DNA from: Sphagnum magellanicum
Taxonomy: Eukaryota; Streptophyta; Sphagnopsida; Sphagnales; Sphagnaceae
Length of the DNA stretch: 64,000 bases
Assembly (NCBI GenBank): GCA_021904315.1
Contig: CM038921.1
Location: forward strand, 11,500,146 to 11,564,145
Direction of reading: 5' to 3'
Made by a program: the position numbers and the translations under genes. Position 1 is the first letter of the stretch, and every line of letters begins with the position of its first letter. Shown one piece after another: positions 10,470 through 23,406 of the stretch. The notes under the pieces are model-generated. The model saw only the letters and a list, made by a program, of their open reading frames with translations. It was not told where the DNA came from and ran no database searches.

Positions 10470-13400
10470 TTCACGTATAATTCAAATATAATATATGATG
10501 ATTTTCCATCAATTGGTGGTTGTTTTTAAACATTGAAAAATATATATATTTAATCTTCTACCTATTGAATTTCAAAATAATAGTGTTAAATTTTGCTAGA
10601 TTTGTGTATTAAATAATGAAAAATATAAAAGGATGTTCAAATTTGTTTATAGCTATATTTGTGAAATGTTTTTATGGATGATCACACCATTTCAACTACA
10701 TCACAAAATTGGGAAAAAATAACATTGAACTATCATCATATCATGGTTTTAAAAAAATAAAATTGTGTAGTAGGTGGATTAGTGGGTTATGCATAGAGAG
10801 AAAAATAGAAATTAAAAAATTTCGGGCTTTATATATTGACAACATGTAAAAAATTGTGGTCTAAATATGGTGTTTCAACTTTATTTAACCTATGAAATAG
10901 GCTGAATTTGGAGGAAATTTTTTCAAAAAATCCTTTGTATTAGTCACAAACCCTTTGTTTTGTTGCCAAGTGGTGAAATTTTGCCCAAAAAAAGACATAA
11001 AGTCTTCCCATTTCTTCTATAAATGTGAAAAATATTAAAGATGCAAATTTTGAATTGATGGTTTTTAATTTTTTTGAAAAGTGACCACATGTTCATGATT
11101 TACATTCATAATCATGAACTATTGAAATCATGGGGAATAAATAGTAAATATCAACATGTCGTTACCATTTATGATGAAAATAGTTTGATATTGAGTGAAC
11201 TATACTCCAAAGGTTATGAACACCTAATTAATTAATTTTTTGGTAATTGTTCCATTTTTTGGAATTGATACAGTGGGTACCTTCAAAGTGAAGTCAAAAA
11301 TAAATTTGTTATTTTGAAATATGTGTGGCTTTAGGATTAGATAGAACAACCATAGAAATATCTAAATACCAAGTGTTACACAATGAAATTAAACCAATGT
11401 ATTGGGAAGGGGCAAATGGGAAGCACATGTTGTGGCTAGTCCACTTGCAATTTGGCAATTTTCTTATATTATTCATCACCAAGGACATTTTAAAAGATTT
11501 CACAATATGACCAATTATAATTCTTAATTGGCCTATAGATTGTGTCAAGTATTATAGGGGTTGAAATTGCCCATGGTTCAATCTAGAGGGTGAAACATTT
11601 GCCATTCTTTACAATCTATTAAAGTTAGACCAAGAACGATGTGACTTAAATGCATTTGAATGTAATTTGATAGATCACCCACCCTTAAGGGGTTGGCATA
11701 AGAACATTTCCTATCCCACACCTTGTGATTTACATATGTTTAGATTCAAGATAACATTTTCCCCATGTTTACAATTGATAAAGAGCATAGGTACAAAACA
11801 TTTGCAAGGTCAATCTCATTACCTATCACTTCATCCTTGGCCTCCTTACTTGGGTGTGTTGTTCATCCCAGGGCTTTACCCTACTCACAAATAATTTTGC
11901 AAATTTGATCTTTGTATTTGAAAACATTTCCCTAGCAAAATTTCATTTGAAACTTTGAAGGACCTTACAAAGGAAAGATCCCCCCCAAAAAAAAATCTTC
12001 CATTTTTCTAAAGTCCCTCAAATTAAATAAGCTTTTGCATATAAATATGAGTTTTGAGGGTCTTATTGGATTTGAGGGCTAGATGAAGGCTATGAAAAAC
12101 CTTGGGCACAAGAATCCAAGAATAGTCAAAAAGTTATATGTAAAGTATTCCAAAAAAAAAATCATTAGTATATGAAAGCACTTATTCACCCAAGGGTTTT
12201 TTTTGTGAAATTTTGTCACTTGGTGATTAAGAAAAGGAAAAAGGGGGGGGGGGGGCGGGAGAGGACAACTTTGTACAAAAAAATATCCCCAAAATTCGCA
12301 AAAGGAATTTTATTTTTTTTGAACTTGCCTTATTTAGAACATAGGTTCTTGCATATCAATATATAACAGGTTCCAGAAAAAATCTATTTCTTTCTAAAAC
12401 TTATGGCCAAATTTGGCAAGTCCTCTTATGGATGATTGCTAATCCATCTATTTTTGGGATTATGAAATATGTTAAGTAAGTTTATTTAAATATCTTTATT
12501 TAGTGTGAAAATATGTCAATGCATATGATGATTCTACATGAAATGATGGCCTTATGGGTGCAACTAGAATCCAATGAGCCAAAAAGAGCATCAGATCGCA
12601 AAGAAAAATAGTCAAAATTCGATAAATATTTATGTTTTGCCATTTAAAACTATGGCAATATGGCAAGTTATTGTTTTTTCATTCATATGAATGTTAAGGA
12701 ATTCAAACCAAAAATCCATTTGATGAAATTTTAAGTTTAAGTTTTGATTTAAGACCTTTGAAAGTGAACACCTATGGTGTCAAACACAAGTCAAATTTGC
12801 AAAGGACTATAAAAAAGACTCATGTAATAAAACACATTTGATGGGAAAAAATAAGAAAATAAAAACCAATTAACCACATTGACAAAACACTCATACTTAG
12901 AAATTTGTGGAATTTTAAAACTTAAAAAATTCAAATAACTTTTCAAAATTGATCTAGAATTTTAGAACTTTGAAAGTCCTTTACCACATATAAAGAGATA
13001 TAATATATCTATGAAGGAAGGTAGTTTTGTAGTTATGATATCCATTGAACCAGGATGTTTTAGATCGTGTTTTTGGTGTCTTTGGAAAGTTTTTGATGAG
13101 GAGGGGTGCATGGGCTTGATTCTGTGACATTTGGACTTATGGAGCCTTTGGTGTTGTTGGAAAGATCTTGATGAGCAAGATTTAATGGAATTTATTTGGT
13201 AAGATTTTGATTCAGAATGTGTGAAATATTGATTTATGTCGTTGAAAATTCAAATAAATTATAGAAAACAAGGTTTTGGAAGGAAAAATTAGTTGAGGAC
13301 ATGATAACACTTGGGCCAATGGCACAAGCCACACTAGTCTACATGATGCATTAAAAAAAGTTGTAACTTATTATAAAAGAAAACATAAAAATTTAAAAAT

Positions 13401-14800
13401 AAATTTTTGGTTATGATTTGAAATTGTTATCATTTTTATAAACAAAACATTAAATTTACAAGGAGTTAGGAGACTTTCAAAAATTCATATTTATTCAAAA
13501 GTGATAAACAAAAAAAACATGTCATGTATTGGGACAACTATAAGCATTTATTATGACAAATTGCAAAAAAAATTGTTTTAACATTCATTTGTATGAAAAT
13601 TTTGTTTTTGAGAAAAAAGACATGCAATCCTTTTCTAAAATAATCATGTTGGCTCATTGTATCTTGTTTGCACCTTTATGCATGTGTCTATGCATGCATT
13701 TATAAGATAGATAACATCTACATGACAATGTTCATCTCCTATTCAAGAATAATTTAGAGTTGGGTGGGAAGGGGGGGGAGGGATCAAAGGTTTGTAGCAA
13801 CATCTTTGTGATCCTAAGGTTGGGTGGAAAGCATAATGTAAATTAGTGTTTTCATCATCTATATTTTCTCTTTGATCTACTATCAATTTCCAACTGTTAA
13901 ATGCGATTGTGTTGGGAAAAATATTAAGGCAATTTTTTTTTCTCGGTTTTCTGAAATAGCATCATTACCCATCATCTCAAAAACAATTTAAATATTTAAC
14001 CTTAATTGGCGATAAGTTTTTAGAAAACTGTTCAAACAATAAAAGGGTACATAATATGGTGAAAACTCAGTCCAAATGTGACAGAAATTCCCACCCGCCC
14101 ACCCCTCCCCCAACAACAAATTTCCTCTCAAAAAGTTTGCAATTTTTGAAACAGGGAATTTTGCAACAGAATGTCGCCATTTTACTTTTTGAGGTTGAAA
14201 GTGTGAAAATTTTCGCCTAAGAAAACGCTTGGCCACAGGTCTTTGCATCTACCATGACCGTTGGCCAAAGTGAACCAGTGCCCACTAGCACACCATGCAG
14301 GATGGATGATGTTGGGACAGAAAACACTTTTCATTGCATTCCTGTCTGGTAGCTAACCCTGGTGGTAAGCTCTGATATACTCATCCACATGCCTCTACCT
14401 ACCCAGTATCCACAATGTGTCTTACCTATTTACTATTTACCTACTTCCATATTCAAGCACCTAAATTGCAAGAGCAAAATTACACATTCAGCAATTGAGT
14501 TTAGAATTGTGAAATTCCAATAGCAGAAGATCAGGCTTTGCCGTTCAGTTTAGAACTGTGAATATGTTTTAAAGATAGGAAATTCAGATTTTCTAGAGTA
14601 AGTGATAGGTTTCCTCCTTGAGAACACTTTTTTTGATTTGAAGATTGAATTCCATTCCACCATTTAGAGTTATCCATAACCTAAGGAAAACCCAGCACCA
14701 GAACCCTCAGTTTCACTGCTTCTACATGTACAGCTACTATAATTATTTTTGAACCTTGTGCATTAAATGCTGAGTTTCAGCATTTCATACACAAATTTAA
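10470..14800. other. AT-rich intergenic desert
   Basis: No gene found. Short open frames at 11325-11510 and 11667-11894 match nothing I recognise. A G-run lies at 12244-12256, and two imperfect ~65-bp repeats (ttggtgtctttggaaag and ttggtgttgttggaaag) lie around 13070-13180. From about 14100 the base composition becomes less AT-rich. Confidence 0.5.
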
Positions 14801-14819
14801 TAAATTTTCTTTACTTTGC

Positions 14820-17110
14820 AGATACCACTCATTTGAGGTTGAAAGAGGGATTTGCGGGTGAAAGGAGGCCCAAAGACAGGGTGAAGACAGGGTGACTTTC
14901 TGGATAACTCTATAGTCCTGCATATTTTGTAATCCAGAGATAGTAATCTATTGTTGCATGATTTAGTTCACAAAACAACAGACTTATTCGTATGAACAGA
15001 GTGAGTGAAATTGGAAAGCAAGCTGCCAAGTTAAAGGGGCAAACAGAGCATGTTCTACAATCACCAGTATGGTTGTCCCTGCACACATGTCCAGTTGCAC
15101 AGTCAGTTGAGATTTCTTCTACCACATATACTAGTTTCTTGCAGTTATTTTGTCTCTAAAATCAACAGTTGGTATTCCAGCACATTCCTCAGCAGATGTC
15201 AGTCTTGAGAGGCACCCGCAACCATTTTTCACAGAGAGAGGCCTTGAATTTCAGTCAAGATGAGTGCAGTATTGGTGGTCAAATTGAAGTCCTCTTCAGT
15301 TAAGTTGGGGAATGCTCCTGATCTTGACGTCTGAGTTGCAGCTAGGAGCAAGGTGAGGTGATGACGGGTTTGAAAGAAAACCATCCAGGAGTATCGTTAT
15401 ATGGTAATCAGGGCGGGGGGAAATACATTGCAGAATAGCACCCTGGATCAAAATTTCTCCTCAAATTCTAGCAACACACAACCTGGACTTGGAGCTCCTG
15501 TCACTGGACAGCAGCCAACCCGAGCACGCACCCTGATAATCACCAGGCAGCCACAGGTAGTGTTACCAATAGCCAGGCGAATTTCATGAAGAAAGTGGCA
15601 GCTCAGCCAACAACTGGCTACACCAGCATCAATGAGTTACGCTGCTGCTCAGCAGCCAGGGGGGGTAGTCCCTATATGCAGACATGGGATGTTCCTGGTG
15701 GCTCTGGAAACGGTAAAGTTTCATTCATGTTAGTTTGACAATAGAGATCATTCAAACGTGTACACTAAAGGAAAGAAAAAAGAATTTCTACTTGGACAGC
15801 CAGTGTTATGGGTACAAACTTACATGATTCTCTGGCAGAACGTGGTGATATTCTGCACCTCAAGGTCCAAATTTCTGGTGGGTTTCTGCTGAGAAAGAAA
15901 GCAGAGACTTTAGTTCCATTGGTTTGGGGTCACTGTAATTCTCATCTCCTCATCATGTACAGTTCCCTGTATAACTCCCTCTGCTCTCCACTTTGGCTGC
16001 ACACAATGTTAAGAGTGTGGAATATTGTGTTGTCTTCAGCTACAGTTATTTTGTTTCATGACGTATTGCAAAGAAAATATAGAGAGAGATTGACCTGTGT
16101 ACTAGAGTGGAAATCTGGTGAGGATGTTCACAAACTTTTGATTTACCAGTGTTGAATTGAATTGCAGTCAAAGCTGGAAACTCTGCAGCAAACTTGGTGT
16201 GGGGGAGGTTAAACCACAGAACTAAGCTCCCAACAGAAGGTGGATTTGAAGGAGTGTACAAGCAAAACTTTCAGTAAATTTGCTCCCAAGGAACAGCTGT
16301 GAAAAGTCTATGCTTCTGATGACTTTTCTGAATTGGACTACTATGGTGGCATGGATTGGTACCTATTTGGTTGCAAGTAATTTTGCCATTGGAGAAAGTG
16401 AGGGAGGTTGCACCTGCACATAATCAGAACAAGCCAATTGAGAAGTATATAAAGTGGTCACAAATGATGGACATAAGTTCTGGTTCATGTGTATGGTGAA
16501 CTATGACAAAGGGTTGAAGAACATGCAGGAAGCAGCAGCAGTCGTTAGAGGCCAGCAGAATTCTCCAGCTGCTCAGCCTTCAGGAGTGAAGCTACAAAAC
16601 CAGATTGAATACCCACCAAGCAGTCAAGGAGGTAGTACCAATGGACAACACAAAGCTGCACCACATCAAGGTGAATCCTGCAACAGAAATCAGTAGACAT
16701 GGAAGTAGAACTTGCATACCATTGACAAAACTCTCATATATGGGCCTTCAGTTTTCTATACTTGGTGACACTCACAAGCTTGTTGCTGTACTCATTCTTG
16801 TTGCACATGTTTGTGGATTGGTCAAAATGGGAACATTTGGCTACCTTGAGATGGTTATGTGGAGCCTTTCTCGGCAATTTCCTTGGCATATCCTGTGTGG
16901 GGCCTCACATCACTGTGTCCATGGGATGTGAGAGAGTACAGAATTCATAACTACCCTTATGCAAAAACCTTGCAAATATAAGACATGCATACAGCATGCA
17001 GCAGCCACAATATCTTCATTTGTCACCAAGAAGTTGAATGATGGTTTTGAGAATGAGATTGTAACATGGTAAAGAGCACACAAAAGCCAAAACAAGAGCA
17101 CAAGCACAAC
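14820..17110. pseudogene. Probable decayed gene, unrecognised
   Basis: Composition is clearly less AT-rich than the flanking desert. Plus-strand fragments look protein-like: about 15401-15720 is rich in Gln, Asn, Ser and Thr (for example SSNSSNTQPGLGAPVTGQQ, and in another frame TGSVTNSQANFMKKVAAQP). About 16300-16700 includes SDDFSELDYYGGMDWYLFG and, in a different frame, VNYDKGLKNMQEAAAVVRG followed by a Gln/Ser-rich stretch. Frames change and stops intervene, and I could not build a consistent exon chain, so I read this as a dead gene or the divergent low-complexity end of one. It could also be a real gene with small exons that I failed to join. The function is unknown. Confidence 0.4.
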
Positions 17111-17312
17111 ACCACTGACTTACACATTTCAAAATGCGAACTCAATGTGTGTTAGATGCATGTAGACTAGAATTTATACACAAACAAAAATTCGGTAACT
17201 CTCAAAACCACATAACTCTTAAACTTCTGTCACTTTGTGAACAACCACATCCTGCTCCATTCAAGCCTAGCTCTCCAGAACGACACCCTCACACCTCTGA
17301 TTTCAAGAATTC

Positions 17313-18203
17313 TTAGCGATACTGCAGTCACAGAGCACAAAAAAATTAGATAATGGGCCTCACATCTGGGAACAGCCTGCTTGATCCTACAAGTACTACC
17401 AAGAATGCATCAATCTGATAAACATGACAGATTGAATTAAAAGCCTCTCTGAGTTCACCGTGCTTCAAACCTCATTGCTCGAAACTCCTAGGTACTTCAA
17501 ACGGTTGGTTGCTTCATGAGCCCGTGTTATAAGTGATGATAGACGAAATGAGAAAGAGGCACAGAGAGATGTACCTTCACGAAGCCTATTTCCTTGTAAT
17601 AGATGCGAAAACATTGCCGGCAACAATTGATGGCATACTTCCGGATCATACCATGAGAATTTCCACAGACTCGACTGTCACAGGAACAATCCCTCCCGAC
17701 AACAAATTCGGTTACAGTGGTATAGCGAAATCTGACGACAAGTACGTTCCAAAGACCAGCGAGACGAAAAATATCGCTCCCGTGATATCATCAGCATGCA
17801 TGCAGACCGATGTACGTTTTCAACCGAGATCATAATAACAACTAATGACTGGCACGGCAGATCACACATACACAAACAAACAGACTTACAAGAAAAAAGA
17901 ACAAGCATGTCTCATTATTGTGTACCTAGCAATTGCACAACCTTTCAAAGAAAATCCAGCAAAACGGAAACCATGTTAAGAAAGCTGTTAACACGGAACT
18001 CTCTGTCGTTCATTGAGTTGAAATAAGCTGTGAACCTGGAATTCTGTGTCAATCAGTGGAATGATATTTCTGTGTGCACGACTCGGAGGATTAACAGACA
18101 ATAAACATCAAGTATGTTTGCACAGATCGGACGTCCAGAATCCTACTATGGCAATACATAGCAGACGAAGGTCCAAGAAAAGAGATATATATATATATAT
18201 ACG

Positions 18204-18251
<48 letters not shown>

Positions 18252-18366
18252 ATCAATACATAGAAAATACCAGAGAGAAGGATGAAGATGTAGAAAAAAA
18301 TTACCAGATGCGGGAGCCTGGGCCGTATTTCTTGGGATGCGAGTTCCACACCGCATCTTGCCCCAT
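17313..18366 (-). CDS. RPS29: 40S ribosomal protein S29 (uS14), cytosolic
   Basis: Component of the head of the small cytosolic ribosomal subunit. It is a 56-residue zinc-ribbon protein in this family, and the model gives exactly 56 residues. Three exons on the minus strand: 18305-18366 (ATG at 18366), 17575-17674, and a 9-nt last exon at 17313-17321 coding Tyr-Arg-stop. All introns are GT-AG and phases agree. The N-terminus reads [20 protein letters not shown]. The four zinc ligands are present as CRVC (residues 21-24) and CCRQC (the outer Cys residues, 40 and 43, correspond to the second pair). The C-terminus ends KEIGFVKYR. Residues after CRQCFR are IYYKEIGF, where most family members I recall have SNAKEIGF; this could be real divergence. 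Intron 1 carries a long TC/AT microsatellite. The 5' leader is pyrimidine-rich (about 18500-18560), as is usual for ribosomal protein genes. No in-frame stop is present, so it is probably functional. Confidence 0.9.
18183..18249. repeat. (AT)n-(GA)n microsatellite in RPS29 intron 1
   Basis: An AT run at about 18185-18200 is followed by an uninterrupted GA run at about 18207-18248. On the coding strand of RPS29 it reads as a TC tract inside intron 1. Simple repeats of this kind create long spurious open frames on both strands here. Confidence 0.9.
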
Positions 18367-18599
18367 AATTGCGAGTTGTTTCAAAATGGGGGGGGGTGGG
18401 GGGGGGGGGCGGTTTGAGAAGGGGAAGCAACGCTTTCCTGAAGCGTTTCTTGGCAACAAGAACGACAAAAGCGGAGGAGGAAGGATGGCGAGTCAGAAAT
18501 TGCAGAAACAACAAGGGGACGGAGGGAGCGAGGGAGCGAGGGAAGGAGAGAGGGTTTTGTGATGGGTCGGTGGCGGCGGCGACGTGAGAGCGCGAAACA

Positions 18600-18955
18600 C
18601 GGCCGAAGCCTGATAACCTAATCATTCTCGGCGTTACTGAAAGGCCACATGTAAGGTATGTAAAAGCTAAAATCATACGTGCATGTCTACTATCTTAGGG
18701 CAATAATAAATTTCTGTATCATAAAAGATAACAACAATACAAAACAAATTAGTCAATTGAAAATAAATTTCATTATTAATTTTTTTATTAATTTTTTTAT
18801 CAAATCTTTATTGAAGTTTTTAAAATTATATCAAATTATATTTTTAAAATTATATTTCAAAAAATAATTTTATATTTATATTAATTGATTCCTGCATAAT
18901 CTTTCAAATGCTATTTTTTGAAATCTCATTTTAATAAGATTTAAAGGAATTGAAG
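18600..18955. other. AT-rich spacer upstream of RPS29
   Basis: Lies between the RPS29 leader and the 3' end of the LINE. Very A/T-rich from 18680 (for example repeated 'ttaatttttttatt' near 18776-18800). I see no gene. The core promoter of RPS29 should lie near 18560-18700 but no element is clear enough to mark. Confidence 0.5.
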
Positions 18956-19899
18956 TTAATTGTTTGTATGTTTATCTGTTTACTATTTACAATTTTACGT
19001 CCGTTTGGGATTAGAGAGTACATTAAACAAAAGGTAGATCATGGAGGACAAATTGTCCTTTGGTACTGGCAGCATGCCACAAACTTGGTCAAGGTGACCG
19101 TGTTCGTAGTTTGCATGAGCTTAATAAGAGTGCTCGTGTGGGTGAGGGGCAAGGCGGAACAAAAGTATTCCCTAACTTTCTATGTATTTGGACAGGCAAG
19201 GAGCAAATGTTTTTCATCCTCTACCTTCCCCAAGTCATAGCCTCGACAAAGCCTCTTAGCGTATGGCACACCTTTCCACACACCTAGCACTACCTCAAAC
19301 TATGTGTTGCCACACCGAAATCGAGCCAAAGTTTTCCACAGTTGAACACAGCTGATGTCACACAAGTAGTTTTCGCTCTCGTACGACATACCTTTGAAGC
19401 GCAAGTATCTTGTTTGTATGTTAGTCCTAATCTCACGGTTAGTAAAAAACTTTTCAATGAAAGCCAACTGCATATTAGCCTTCACACCCTTTTTACACTC
19501 AACATTGTGTGGGGGAAACCTGAAGGGGGTGGGGCCCCAGCCTCCTGAGCTCCCACCCATATGTTGTGCGCGTTGCACCAAGGTACTTAACTTTCTACCC
19601 AACCTCTTACCCCAAGTTGAAGCGCCGTTTCCAGCGGTGGTTGAACCAAAGGCAGAAAACTTGCCACTTCCTCGAGCTAATTCTGGAATAGCCATTTTTT
19701 CACAAATCCGGCCCAACATTTCTTTCCCACAACAAACATAGCAAGCTAGGCTTCCCATGCCTTTCCCAAGATGCGGTCTTTGGTGACCGTGCACACGGTT
19801 ATAGTACAGTAACATTTGTCCCCATGCAAAATGTTCAAAGGGGAATTTGCCAAATTCTGCCAGCACGATGGACGTGCTAATGGTTTTTTGCACCTCGAA

Positions 19900-21330
19900 T
19901 AAGAACTTGAAGAACCCTCAATAAACTACTTCAATAGCCTCCATTTTCTTGGAATCCACCCAAACCTCACATGCATAGCTTGTTGTGGAACGCACCAATG
20001 TGTTAAAAAGGTCACAATGTAACTTAACATCCATAATACATAGCTCCGCACAGTGGCAGTTCAGTGCAAACAATGAGTGCCTACTGACAGTTGCTAAATG
20101 TTCCACTTCACTATTTAGGTTTGAGGTGGTCTTGAACAGGATCCCTAGGTATTTGAAGGTCTACACATGCTCAATAACCTCACCTTCAAACATAAACTCT
20201 TGGCATGGGTCAGCAGAATTAAACACCATGACTTTTGTTTTTTTCACGTTCAATGTAAATCGACGTTTAGCACAAAATTGTTGGAATGCGTTTAATTATC
20301 GTTATAGTCCCACCTCTGACTCTAACGTCAAAACGAAATCATCTGCAAAAAGCAACAACCATACATGCACGTCTACTAGGGTCGGTGCATCGCATTCTCT
20401 ACTATCCAAACGCCCCTCTAGGGCATCCAAATATAGCCCAAACAGGAGGGGGCTGAAAAAACAACCTTGCTTCACACCTTGTTGGCACCTGAAGTTAGAG
20501 GTGACACCCTCACTTGGGTGGTTGATGCATACGGTATCCTTGGCATACATCGCCTACAGGCATCGCAAAAAACGTCCCTCCACCCCGAGGCTAGCCAACA
20601 CTTGCCACAACACTTCACGCGGCATAGTATCAAACCGTTTTTTGAAATCCACAAAACAAAAATAGAGTGGCTTCTTCTTTGCTTTACTCTATTCTATCAA
20701 AGTTCGCAATATGAAAAGTCGGTCAGTAGTGCGATAATCTTTGCGAAACCCAACTTGACCCTTGGCACGCAACCCATGTTGTTCAACCCACTTGCTCAAC
20801 CTTTTATCAAGGATCATAGTGAACAACTTTGCTAGGATAAGCCCAACCATTATCCCCCTATAGTTGTCAAATTCGAAGGCATCACCCCTTTTAAAGAACG
20901 CGTGAATCACCTTAATGGAAAGGGTTCTTGGAAAGTTTTCCGCTAGAAAGCAATTGAATGTTGTCAATAGTGGCATGTGTGGTAGCTCTCCCGCATCCCG
21001 AATGAATTCAGCTTTCATACCATCCAAACTGGCGGCCTTGTTCCTTTGTAGTTTTTTTAACGCCTGAAGCAACTCAGCTAGTGTGATATCTATGTTCAGG
21101 GTGTGGCTAGGTGGAAGTTTAGTTACCTGAACCGAATGACTAATTCGTAGTCGTATGGGTGGCGGAGATTGGCCAACTAGCTCGCGGAAGCCCTCCAAAA
21201 GCATAACTGCACTAATCTTGTCCACAACGGTGCCCTTGGCCAATACATTTTCTAGAACGAGAGTGCATCCACCTTGGCAAACACACACATATGTTGAACT
21301 TTTGTAGTTTCCCAAAAAATTATTTTCCTT
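19900..21330 (-). pseudogene. LINE reverse transcriptase remnant
   Basis: Reverse transcriptase blocks read in order: LQRNKAASLDGMKAEFI (the KAPGPDG-type block), FDNYRGIMVG, RAKGQVGFRKDYRTTDR, then after a frame break GVKQGCFFSPLLFGLYLD, LLLFADDFVLTLES (the FADD catalytic box, near 20340) and FKYLGILFKT. A stop after 'LIE' at 20689 and later stops show it is inactive. The thumb and connection region continues to about 19300. Confidence 0.9.
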
Positions 21331-21399
21331 TTTAATATTTTTTTAAATTTACTTTCTTGATGTTTAGTAACATGCGAATCAAGATTAACTTTCAACCAG

Positions 21400-22590
21400 A
21401 GCTTCAACTCATGTTTCGCTATATGGCAGTTAGCGTCAAACCAGGGTTTATGGCAATGTCATTCTCCATAACTCTTTCCAAAAAGCTTGTTGCCAAAAGT
21501 AGACTTTGCTATAACATCCACGCACTGTTGTAGTAGGTCAACTAACCCATCTGCCCCCAGATGCCCAATCGAGTCAACAACCCATAGGTTTCCAGGACTC
21601 GCTATTAGGGCAAACTAATAATCTTCAGCTTTTAATTTATCATATTTGAACCTAGCCAAAAAAAATTTGGTTATAACCGTATGTTGTGGTTCAACAAAAT
21701 TGTAATTAATGTTCAACCGTAGGCGCAATGGCCTATGGTTAGAGTCTCCCCCCATCGCACAATAGTGAGTGTCATTTATTATCACCTCGAGGTGTGTAGT
21801 ATCTTGCCAATCTATAAATGAGACAATAATATAATCGATAGTGTTGCGCCCTTCATTTGCTAAGCAAATGAACTCCCCTTATTCGTCACCAGGTGTTCGA
21901 CCATTGAGGATGAACAACCCAGCATCACAACATAAGTCTAGGAGCTCACGGCCCTAGCCACCAACATTAGCGTCGCGGTTCTATTGCTTAGCCACAACAC
22001 TTGGTTGCTTAATCTCAACGAGCTCAGGTGCATGTAATAGTTCACAAAGGTGGCTAGTGTTAATGGTATCTGGTAGTGTTGTAATACGCGCATTAAAATC
22101 CCCTCCTAATAGTACTATGCCCCCTAGAGTTTGAATTTCAGCAATATCTGCTGTCAGGTTTTGAAACAAGGATTTGTTTTCATGTTTGGAGCCAACAAAG
22201 GCAGCTACACCACGCCAACAAACAAATCAAAGGCAGCACCCCTGCTGATGCATATCCATAAATAAAAATCTTGGTTTCCTTCCTTCCACTTTGACAGGTT
22301 TGGGCTAAGGTGGTTACAAAAGTAAACAACAACCCCCCCCCCCCACTATGTTTTATTGTGTTTGTTTTTCCCAGTTGCATAGTGCGCGCTACCGCAAGTG
22401 AATCACACCCTTCAACGTGTGGAAAATGTTAGCATGGGAAATGCCAAGTTTCGATTAATAAGACGAGGTCAGCACCTTGGAACAACTTTAGTATTTGCAC
22501 CCCCGTTTCCAATTTATTTACACCACCCCCGTGCATGTTCCATAATATTATGCATAGGTCTCTTTGGTCCCTGCACCCCTTGGAGGGTGG
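21400..22590 (-). pseudogene. LINE endonuclease domain remnant
   Basis: Conserved blocks of L1-type APE-like endonucleases appear in order across several frames: an N-terminal ILWNMHGGG followed by ADLVLLIETW, then GGIVLLGGDFNAR (22080-22130, the GDFN motif), NTIDYIIVSF (near 21830), and DSNHRPLRLRL (near 21740, equivalent to the catalytic SDHxP region). Stops break the frame, and a G-run lies at about 22329-22342. In a live element this enzyme nicks target DNA. Confidence 0.82.
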
Positions 22591-23406
22591 GCAAATTTGA
22601 ATGCCATCGACAAAGAGCTCGACTACGCGCTAGAAGGCACGCTTGCCTGCTACCTTGGCCTCCTTCAATAATGGCCATAGCTCTAACTTGCATGCCTGTT
22701 GTGTGGGCGTGAAGTCTTTGTCCAGGCCCAACTTAATCCCCACCAAGCTCTTACGCTTTCATAGTGCGGCTTGACGGTCTTCGCTCGTTGCGAATTTGAG
22801 TAGCATCACACCAAGGCGCATGCCTACGTTCGAAGCAGAGGCCCGCACAGTTACAAGCCGCTACCACGTGGCAGTGACAATTTTGACATGCAACTTCATT
22901 TGGCCTTGCAACAACTCTATGTTGAGCCACTGCACCAGCTCCTTATCGATTTCACCCTCCTTGGCTTCAAAGCCCATGAGGCGCAGGTTGAGCTTGCGTT
23001 CCTCTTGTTTGGGCGCATTAACCAGGGTCTCCACAACCCGGTTGACCACCTAGCGCACGTTCTTAGCCATCACCGTGGTCCATTTAGGCTCCTCTGTAGA
23101 TGCAATCTTGGTTGTGGCAGCCACAACTGCCTCGCGCTCCATCAGCTGGTTGACCGCAAGGTTGCCAGTGGCTATGAGAGACATAATGTTCTCGATGGTT
23201 GCCTCCATTTTGAATAGCCGCACGTCAATAGGTGAGCTGTCGATTTTGAAGCCCATCACTAGCCAGTGCCCGACCAGGGCTACTTGGTAAACCGCCAGGG
23301 GTGCATTGTCTGGGACGTTGAACCCGACGTTGTTGCAGTGCGTCTTGACAATGTCCTTTTTCTGCATGAAAATGTCCAATGCTACAGTGAAAGGACATAA
23401 CAACAT
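22590..23406 (-). pseudogene. LINE ORF1-like protein remnant
   Basis: The reading frame starts near 23406. After a stop near 23050 it continues as RKLNLRLMGFEAKEGE, ELVQWLNIELLQGQMKL and then MRLGVMLLKFATSEDRQ, in the arrangement of ORF1 proteins of plant LINEs (a coiled or charged N-part followed by an RNA-binding-like region). It contains several stops. It abuts the endonuclease region with no space. Confidence 0.7.

Larger units (their letters stand above)
18956..23406 (-). mobile_element. LINE (non-LTR) retrotransposon, nearly full length, decayed
   Basis: Minus-strand order from 23406 down: ORF1-like protein, endonuclease/exonuclease/phosphatase-type endonuclease, reverse transcriptase, and a C-terminal Cys/His region. 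This is the layout of plant L1-type LINEs. All parts have stops and frameshifts, so the element is dead. The C-terminus at about 18960-19290 reads VEDEKHLLLACP, the usual conserved tail. No clean poly(A) tail or target duplication could be marked, although the flank below 18900 is A/T-rich. Confidence 0.88.

Noticed and set aside
14910-15125. Small Cys-rich minus-strand frame resembling a metal-binding protein
   Set aside because: The cysteine spacing fits no family I know and there is no supporting context; probably chance.
18146-18676. 176-codon minus-strand open frame
   Set aside because: It runs through the RPS29 leader, exon 1 in a different frame, and a GA microsatellite. The real frame is RPS29.
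19985-20665. 226-codon plus-strand open frame
   Set aside because: It is antisense to the LINE reverse transcriptase, whose motifs read on the minus strand.
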